Origin: Pseudomonadota bacterium
GTDB lineage: Bacteria; Pseudomonadota; Gammaproteobacteria; Steroidobacterales; Steroidobacteraceae
Length of the DNA stretch: 64,000 nucleotides
Reading direction: 5' to 3'
NCBI GenBank assembly: GCA_023423065.1
Contig: JAFAGC010000130.1
Location: forward strand, 62,001-126,000
Under the pieces are notes generated by a model, which had not been told where the DNA came from, did no database searches, and saw nothing but the letters and a program-made list of their open reading frames with translations. Below, piece after piece: positions 58,395-64,000 of the stretch (positions within the stretch are counted from its first letter, which is position 1; each line of letters opens with the position of its first letter). A program made the translations under genes and the position numbers.

Positions 58395-59131
58395 CAATTG
58401 CCATCCTGTGTGGCACGCCCGACTGCAGCGACTGATTCGGATGCGGAAACTGCTTCTGGCTCTGGCCGAAACTCCACAACTTTGAAGCCCAGCGGATTCC
58501 AGCGGCGGGTCTTCGGATCTTTAGACGGCTCCGCGAATGCATACTGAATGTTTGCAATCCAGTAGCTGCGCTGCTCCTCAGTGCCACCTGACGGGCGCTT
58601 CGCTTTCATGTATCGCACTTGTGCGAGGTCGGAGACTCCGTTTGCTCGCGCGAAGAAGCTCACGGACGTGACCTGCGCACGTACAGTTGTGCCGTCCTTG
58701 TAGAGATTCAGCGGAGAAAGCGGATTCGACTTGCTCCACGTTGAATACCAGGCCTGGTTACGTTGCGGCGTATTGAAGGCACCGCATTCCTCGTAGTCGC
58801 TCTCGGCCGTTGAAAAGTTGAATCGCTCGCACACAGTCACATAGTGGTCCAAGAAGTACCGCGACACGGCCTCTGGCATCTCCGCCTTGCCTGCGTAGAC
58901 CGGGACCACATCCACCAGGCCAGTTGTGTTGTCCACGCGGATCACGAAAGGATCAACGCGTTTCAACGGCATGAGCAGCATCAGCGCGAACGCGACAGCA
59001 ATAGCGCATGTCCAGCCTGCCCCGGCCACCCACCAAGCGATTCGCGTTGTACGCCGTGTCTGCGCGATTCGATCTGCGTCCCACGAAGCCGCCTCGGAAA
59101 AGTACGCTTCCAGCGCGGCGTCACGACTCAT
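58394..59131 (-). CDS. virB8: type IV secretion protein VirB8
   Basis: A 245-residue bitopic inner-membrane protein. It has a short cytoplasmic N-terminus (MSRDAALEAYFSEAASWDAD), one membrane span (AWWVAGAGWTCAIAVAFALM) and the periplasmic VirB8 domain with VIRVDNTTGLVDVVP and RYFLDHYVTVCERFNF. The start at 59131 follows AAGGTG and overlaps the VirB7-like stop. It nucleates assembly of the channel. Confidence 0.92.
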   Translation of the reverse strand: MSRDAALEAYFSEAASWDADRIAQTRRTTRIAWWVAGAGWTCAIAVAFALMLLMPLKRVDPFVIRVDNTTGLVDVVPVYAGKAEMPEAVSRYFLDHYVTVCERFNFSTAESDYEECGAFNTPQRNQAWYSTWSKSNPLSPLNLYKDGTTVRAQVTSVSFFARANGVSDLAQVRYMKAKRPSGGTEEQRSYWIANIQYAFAEPSKDPKTRRWNPLGFKVVEFRPEPEAVSASESVAAVGRATQDGN

Positions 59132-59316
59132 GGGGACACCTTGGCGGTGGACTCCGCCCTCGAGCTCGACGACGCCGATTTCTTGGCTGGCGAGTTGATT
59201 GGCTCGAGCCTTCCATCGCAAGGGACACGCGCTGCTGGAGCGACGCAGGCCTCAAGCGATCCGGTCAAGACGATTGCCGCCAACGTGCCCACCAAACCCC
59301 GAACTTTGAAGTTCAC
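59128..59316 (-). CDS. virB7: VirB7-like lipoprotein
   Basis: A 62-residue lipoprotein: GTG start behind GAGGG, signal segment GLVGTLAAIVLTGS and lipobox LEAC, then a Ser-rich tail. A second cysteine (VPCDGRL) could bridge to VirB9 as in Agrobacterium VirB7. The place between virB6 and virB8, with four-base overlaps on both sides, supports the assignment even though sequence conservation in this family is low. Confidence 0.75.
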   Translation of the reverse strand: MNFKVRGLVGTLAAIVLTGSLEACVAPAARVPCDGRLEPINSPAKKSASSSSRAESTAKVSP

Positions 59317-60320
59317 GTACGAACCCTCCGCACGCTGTTCTCGCGCCAGCGACGTGCGATCCGACCGATGCCAGCACCCACCCCGCGCCGTAGACTGTTC
59401 ACGGGCCGCTGACCGTCGCCGTTTGGCCTCCCTGTTCCAATACCTTTGAGAAGTCGACCGGTACCGCGGGTCGCGCTACCGAAACCCCACAGTAGAGCGG
59501 CACTGACCACGCCAAAGCTGCTCAGTGCGAGACCACTCGCAAGGCCTGCCGCCATTGGCATGACTTGCCGCATAACGAGAAAAGTCAGTCCAGCGGCCAT
59601 GCACACGCGCACTGCGTGAGCAATTTCAATATCGCCCTCGGCTGCGGCTGCCTGCTGAGCAGCCGCTGATACCAGCGTCAGCATGAGCGCTGCCATCAAG
59701 ACAGTGAGGATCGTTATGAATGCATAGTTGGCTAGCTGCGCGATCCAGGACTCGAAGAATCGCTTCGTCGTCTCGAAAAATAGCAGAGCGATAAAGAGAG
59801 GGCCGAGCGCCAGCAGGACAGAAAGCGCGATTCGCGAAAGCGCCAAAAGGAAGATCGTGTAGATCGCAGTGAGACCGACGATGAGATAGACGCCAAACCC
59901 CGCGATGTAATACGAGAAGTCTCCGTTGAGGATGCCGCCTTTTTCGATGAGGCGTGAAGCCGCGTCATCGCCGGAGAAAATGATCTGATCGACTATCGTG
60001 ACCGAGTCGGGCGAACCAATGACCGCCGCGGCAAGCGCGCCAGGTGCCTCGAAGAACGTGTCCACTATGACCGAGTTGTACAGCCACAGATGAAGCGCCG
60101 CTCCCAAAATGACGGCAAGCATGATGATCCGCTTGAGACCCGCGACGAACGGCTCCTGAATCTGCCCCATGAGCTGCAGGTATCCCCACACCATGAGGTA
60201 AAGCACTCCGAGAGTGATGACGGCTGGCTCGAGTGCTCCGGCGATTCGCGCAGTGGTGTCGCCAATGTATGTGGCGAGGATGCCGTTGAGCCACGCGCTG
60301 AATTCTGCGAAGAATCCCAT
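59313..60320 (-). CDS. virB6: type IV secretion membrane protein VirB6
   Basis: A 335-residue polytopic inner-membrane protein of the VirB6/TrbL family, with at least six hydrophobic spans, e.g. AGALEPAVITLGVLYLMVWG and IALSVLLALGPLFIALLFF. The start at 60320 follows GAGAGG. The upstream in-frame codons reread the EexN-like gene and are rejected. It forms the inner-membrane part of the DNA path. The C-terminus is basic and cytoplasmic. Confidence 0.9.
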   Translation of the reverse strand: MGFFAEFSAWLNGILATYIGDTTARIAGALEPAVITLGVLYLMVWGYLQLMGQIQEPFVAGLKRIIMLAVILGAALHLWLYNSVIVDTFFEAPGALAAAVIGSPDSVTIVDQIIFSGDDAASRLIEKGGILNGDFSYYIAGFGVYLIVGLTAIYTIFLLALSRIALSVLLALGPLFIALLFFETTKRFFESWIAQLANYAFITILTVLMAALMLTLVSAAAQQAAAAEGDIEIAHAVRVCMAAGLTFLVMRQVMPMAAGLASGLALSSFGVVSAALLWGFGSATRGTGRLLKGIGTGRPNGDGQRPVNSLRRGVGAGIGRIARRWRENSVRRVRT

Positions 60321-60330
60321 CGATTGCCTC

Positions 60331-60630
60331 TCACGATCCGTTTGAAGGCTTTCCGTCACCGGACAGATCCAGCGGAGGCAGCTCTCTTTGCGACCCAATT
60401 CCTTCCAGTCGAGCTGCCTGTTTCGCGTTGACGCAATCAACGCGATCTCCGATAGCACCTGCGTTGTCGACGCACTTCCTGAGCTGCGCTTCCCTCTCCG
60501 CCGCGTGTTTACGGTAGTACGTCACCGTCTTCTCCTGATCCGGCACCGGTGCACAGGAAACGGCGGCGCTGACCGTGACAACGATCCCTAAGCGATTCCG
60601 CACGCGCTGTGCACCGGGCCGAAACTTCAC
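60331..60630 (-). CDS. EexN-like entry-exclusion lipoprotein
   Basis: A 99-residue lipoprotein with a GTG start overlapping virB5 (GTGA). The signal region ends AAVSC. The mature part has the EexN pattern TVTYYRKHAAEREAQLRKCV, then NAGAIGDRVDCVNAKQA with paired cysteines. EexN proteins prevent a cell that already holds the element from receiving another copy. Location between virB5 and virB6 is standard. Confidence 0.75.
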   Translation of the reverse strand: MKFRPGAQRVRNRLGIVVTVSAAVSCAPVPDQEKTVTYYRKHAAEREAQLRKCVDNAGAIGDRVDCVNAKQAARLEGIGSQRELPPLDLSGDGKPSNGS

Positions 60631-61346
60631 GGCTGCAGCCCCATCGGCGGCAGCCGTCGCAGCGACCCTATGTCTGCCAATGCCTGCTCGCGCAGGCGTT
60701 GCTTGCGCGCCATCTCTTCGGCCTGCGCGATCTGCTGCAGAACATTGAGCTTGGTCTGTTCATTGGCGAGCATGGCTTGCTCGGCTGAGATCCTTGCCTG
60801 CAAGTCGAGAATCGCCTTCTGATCTTGCGCCGCAGGAATCGCGTCCACGAGTTGCTGAAGCGCCTGGAATCTACCGCTGGTGGCTTCGAGAGCTTGCCGC
60901 GAGGTGGCCTGGAACATCGCAGCTGTTCGACGGGCTGCCTGAAGCTGCTCGCGCTCCAGCGGAGTTAGCGCGGCGATACGCTCCTCGCTCAAGAGGGCAT
61001 TGTCGTTGAGGATTGACTGAAGGCGCGCACCGAGCACGCGATAAGCACCGTCAGCGCGCTGCACGGCCGCTTCGAGCTGGGCCCAATACGCTGGCAGATA
61101 GTTTCGATCGGCTCCCGAAAGCAGACGCTCCATGCCTCTGCCGCCTGTCGTTGCACGATACTGCTGCTCTGCCTGGCGCAACGTACTTCTCGCAGTCTCG
61201 AGCTGCTGGTACATGGTTGCGATCTGTTCGACCAGCTGCGCGATCGCCCCTACGTCGATGACTGCCCACTGAGCACGGACTGCAGGAGCTCCGAATGACA
61301 GCAGTAGAACTGCGGCCAACAATCCAAACTTCTTTCGCGTATTCAT
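60627..61346 (-). CDS. virB5: type IV secretion pilus protein VirB5/TrbJ
   Basis: A 239-residue periplasmic protein with a signal peptide (LLAAVLLLSFGAPAVRA) then QWAVIDVGAIAQLVEQIATM, typical of the VirB5/P-type TrbJ family, followed by a long helical coiled region. It sits at the pilus tip and helps contact recipients. The ATG at 61346 has AGGAG eight bases upstream. The upstream frame has no signal sequence and is rejected. Confidence 0.87.
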   Translation of the reverse strand: MNTRKKFGLLAAVLLLSFGAPAVRAQWAVIDVGAIAQLVEQIATMYQQLETARSTLRQAEQQYRATTGGRGMERLLSGADRNYLPAYWAQLEAAVQRADGAYRVLGARLQSILNDNALLSEERIAALTPLEREQLQAARRTAAMFQATSRQALEATSGRFQALQQLVDAIPAAQDQKAILDLQARISAEQAMLANEQTKLNVLQQIAQAEEMARKQRLREQALADIGSLRRLPPMGLQP

Positions 61347-61395
61347 ACTCCTTACTCCTTCAATCTTGGGACGAGTTCTTCTTTCTGGCGGGCGC

Positions 61396-63849
61396 TCACC
61401 CCGAGCCTTCAAGAAAGCGCGGGAGCCAATCGGCTGGATCGGCGCCATGAACTTCGATGAGCTGATTAACGCGGGCCACGGAACTTGCTCGCCCAGAGAT
61501 CACTGCGAGTTCGGCGTTGAATCCCTTGAGGTCGAGCTCGCAGACGACACTTGAATGCCCCTGCTTGACGAGAAACATGCGAGTTCCTGGCTCGAGCTGC
61601 TCTTTGATCAACTTGAACTCGCGCTCCGTAAGACCGAAACCATCGATGTAGTCGGCCGCGGCAGCGTCGGGATTCGGAAAGAAGATCTTTGTCGGCGTCT
61701 GCTCGATGATGGTTCTGCTGATAGGACTCGAAAGTGCATCGCTCGGACTTTGTGTGGCTGCGCAGAAAACGCCGTTGAGCTTTCGCCAAACCTTTAGTCC
61801 GTCTTTGGCGAATTGTTCGAAGGCTGAATCGGCGAGCAATCGCGAGAACTCGTCTGCCCAGCAAACGAAGGGTTGACCTGTGAGCAGGCTTCGTACGCAG
61901 AAGAAGAGGTAGAGCGTGATTGGTGAGCGCACAGTTTCGTGGTCCAGAAACTCAGTGACATCGAAACCGATCACTCGCCGTCCACCAATTTTCTGCGCCA
62001 GTGAGTCTTCTGGGTTGTCGAAGACCCACGCGTAGTCTCCCCCAGTGCTCGCGCACCAGCGCGAAAGGCGCGCGTGAATTCCCTCCGGGCGAGTCGAGTC
62101 CGTGAATTCGATGAGTCGGGAAAGCCGGCGATTCTTGCGGTCAAGCGCCAGCGTCCCGCGCAGCGCGTGGTCGAGATCACTCTCTTCCCGTGTCGTTAAA
62201 GGCGTCGCAGTGCGCACCAGTGAGCGCAGCCAGGTCTTCAGGAACTCAATGCTCGCCGGCGTCTCCGGGAGCTGCAGCGGATTGAAGCCGGTTGGTAACC
62301 CGTTTCGAAGGGGCAAATAGATGCCCCCGAGTGCTCGCACGAGAATCTCAAGGCCTTTGTCCTTGTCGAACACCACTTGAACGGCGCCTTGACGCGCGAG
62401 CATGGCGACCAGAAACCCTATGAAAACCGTCTTACCGGAACCTGTCGGGCCGCAAATGAAGGTGTGGCCCGTGTCCTTACGGCTACCCCCGTCAGGATCA
62501 GTAGGATCGCTGGAATGCAATGAGAAGTAATAGGGCGAATGCGCGCTAGTTATCAGCAAAGCGAGCGCGTCGCCCCAGTGATTGCCGGCGGCTCGGCCCA
62601 CTGGGAAGTTGTGAAACGCCGCCATTGCCGCGAGATTTCGCGACGTGATGGGAGCCTTGCGAGGCCTATCGCGAAAATTGCCTGGGATCTGGGCCCAGAA
62701 CGCCGACTCGAGAGCCAGGTCCTCGCGAGCCACCGTCATGCCGGTATCTGCGAGCATGGCTCGCGCCAGTGCAACGGCATCGTTGAGGCGCTTGATCCGC
62801 TCCGCACCGTCGTCTCTACCCCGTGAGGCTGGAGCGTCCGCGAGCACTTGCAGGCTGAAGTGGTGATCGCCCATCACGAACTCGTTGCTGGTTAGTGCGT
62901 CGAGCGCATCGACGAGCTCCTCCGCCTGTGAGACCGCGAAGTCTCCGGCATTCGCCATGCGAGCATGCTGCCGCTGCAGGAGCCCCTGCCCTGTCGCCTT
63001 CGAAAGGAACGTAAAGGATTGCGTCATCACAAAGGGGAAAGGCGCCGAAAGCAGCGCGTTGTACATGCCGACGCTGGTGGGCGTCGGATATTCCTTGATG
63101 CCGAGCACGGCCCCAACGCGTGTCTCAGTCGGCAAGCGATACTCGATGACTTCGGTTCCGAATACCGGTCGAGTGGTCGCCAATGCATCGGCGATCGGCG
63201 CACGCGGAACCGGTATCCGCTGCCGCTCGCCGTTCACCAAGTGCCCAAGGAACTCGAGCAACTGCGAGTAGTGCCTCCCTTCATACAAATAGATACTTAG
63301 TGGCTCCGGCTCGTAGCGAGCCAACGAAGCGCTGATCGTCTGGCCGAGCTTGGCGCAGGCATCAAGCGCGGCATCGAGATCCTCTTCGCCGCGATGGCCA
63401 GGACGTTTCGCCAATGCCTTGGACAAGAGGCCGGACGCTGCTCCAGCAACCGGTCGGTACACCACAGAGAGATAGAGGTCATTGACCATCAGCGTCTCAG
63501 TGGCCAACCGAGACTGATACTTCGCCGCTAGGCGTCCCGCGAAGTCGGCCTCGTCTACGGAGGCGCCGGCGAATTGCTCGCGCCGGCGGATGAGGTGGAT
63601 CCAGAGAGCAACATTCGGGCTCGCAACGTTGCGCCAGGTGACATTCAGCCGTTCGTGCCAATTGTTGAGCTGGTCGTCATCGGCAGACTCAAAGCTCGCC
63701 CCGCTCAAGCGAAATGCCTGGACGAAATTGCCGTCCGAAGTCTTGAGAACGCCTTCCGCAACATGCGACGAGTACGGAATGTGAGTCGCCACTGCCTGCT
63801 CGCGCCGGATGGCAGACGGACGCTGCGCAGACCGCAAACTGACATTCAC
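61396..63849 (-). CDS. virB4: type IV secretion ATPase VirB4
   Basis: An 817-residue ATPase powering pilus assembly and transfer. The N-terminal CagE/TrbE domain (to about residue 400) precedes Walker A FICGPTGSGKTVFIGFL and Walker B FVCWADEFSRLL, and a late glutamine/arginine region AATQSPSDALSSPISRT. The GTG start at 63849 has GAGGGTG upstream and overlaps the stop of an upstream frame (GTGA). Length is normal for the family. Confidence 0.94.
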   Translation of the reverse strand: MNVSLRSAQRPSAIRREQAVATHIPYSSHVAEGVLKTSDGNFVQAFRLSGASFESADDDQLNNWHERLNVTWRNVASPNVALWIHLIRRREQFAGASVDEADFAGRLAAKYQSRLATETLMVNDLYLSVVYRPVAGAASGLLSKALAKRPGHRGEEDLDAALDACAKLGQTISASLARYEPEPLSIYLYEGRHYSQLLEFLGHLVNGERQRIPVPRAPIADALATTRPVFGTEVIEYRLPTETRVGAVLGIKEYPTPTSVGMYNALLSAPFPFVMTQSFTFLSKATGQGLLQRQHARMANAGDFAVSQAEELVDALDALTSNEFVMGDHHFSLQVLADAPASRGRDDGAERIKRLNDAVALARAMLADTGMTVAREDLALESAFWAQIPGNFRDRPRKAPITSRNLAAMAAFHNFPVGRAAGNHWGDALALLITSAHSPYYFSLHSSDPTDPDGGSRKDTGHTFICGPTGSGKTVFIGFLVAMLARQGAVQVVFDKDKGLEILVRALGGIYLPLRNGLPTGFNPLQLPETPASIEFLKTWLRSLVRTATPLTTREESDLDHALRGTLALDRKNRRLSRLIEFTDSTRPEGIHARLSRWCASTGGDYAWVFDNPEDSLAQKIGGRRVIGFDVTEFLDHETVRSPITLYLFFCVRSLLTGQPFVCWADEFSRLLADSAFEQFAKDGLKVWRKLNGVFCAATQSPSDALSSPISRTIIEQTPTKIFFPNPDAAAADYIDGFGLTEREFKLIKEQLEPGTRMFLVKQGHSSVVCELDLKGFNAELAVISGRASSVARVNQLIEVHGADPADWLPRFLEGSG

Positions 63850-64000
63850 TTGCGCACCCTCGGCAACTCGCTCGCTGGACGCGCGTGCGCCCGCGCGTGT
63901 GCAATCCGTGGACTGCCGGCGACTCGTCGCCTCCCGTTAAGACTTGGCGCATTCAGCTCGAGCGGAGAGAAGCTGCTTGCCCTCCAAACACGAAACGTTC
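63846..64000 (-). CDS. 3' end of an upstream gene, possibly virB3
   Basis: A minus-strand frame without stops runs from the window edge to a TGA at 63848-63846 that overlaps the virB4 GTG start. Overlapping stop-start pairs join most genes of this operon, so this is probably the end of the gene before virB4, where virB3 is expected. The visible 50 residues (ending RPASELPRVRK) are basic and not diagnostic. Confidence 0.35.
   Translation of the reverse strand, partial: TFRVWRASSFSPLELNAPSLNGRRRVAGSPRIAHARAHARPASELPRVRK

Overview
The window is GC-rich DNA, very probably from a soil or water gammaproteobacterium of the Xanthomonadales/Steroidobacter kind. This is inferred from gene content (a large TonB-dependent receptor next to PrnA-type flavin halogenases, DUF6445 and cupin-8 proteins, ROK regulation and secreted mannan-degrading hydrolases), not from a marker gene. 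There is no rRNA and no complete tRNA.

Region 1 (about 0.05-22.5 kb) is a carbohydrate-use locus. It holds two flavin halogenase-family proteins, a cupin-8 (JmjC-like) protein, a DUF6445 protein, a TonB-dependent receptor, a GH5 endo-mannanase, a LamG-GH2 beta-mannosidase-type enzyme, a ROK sugar kinase and a ROK repressor. It also has a lipoprotein alpha/beta hydrolase, a PAS histidine kinase and an S9-type protein whose catalytic residues are missing. Together these suggest extracellular beta-mannan breakdown, TonB-driven uptake and sugar phosphorylation. At 49-68 lies a 20-bp copy of a tRNA-Ser 3' end that looks like an attachment-site remnant. Its orientation would put the integrated element to its right.

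Region 2 (22.5-30.4 kb) is a junction and accessory region. An IS6-family element with clear terminal inverted repeats is fused in frame to a fragment of a tyrosine integrase. Next come a divergent pair (coiled-coil protein and large P-loop GTPase), then a DGQHR-domain protein with a GIY-YIG protein and a third gene broken by one UGA codon, then a small zinc-finger protein.

Region 3 (30.4-43.9 kb) is a DNA phosphorothioation (Dnd) island. dndBCDE is followed in the same operon by a gamma-glutamylcyclotransferase, and dndA is divergent. A second operon encodes a DEAD/DEAH helicase of the Dnd-linked restriction type and a ParB-like protein. A divergent gene encodes a very long Dnd-associated methyltransferase-like protein. 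No dndFGH genes are present. Each divergent promoter carries distinctive inverted repeats.

Region 4 (43.9-64 kb) is the mobilisation and conjugation part of an integrative or plasmid-like element. It has a MobC-like protein and a relaxase with an RP4-like nic sequence, DUF932, ArdB and RadC genes each preceded by a copy of one large structured leader RNA (radC-motif type), a Sel1-repeat protein, LPD7-type proteins, and a type IV secretion operon (virD4, virB11-10-9-8-7-6, an EexN-like protein, virB5, virB4) that runs off the right edge. Carrying modification, antirestriction and transfer genes together is typical of a self-protecting mobile island.
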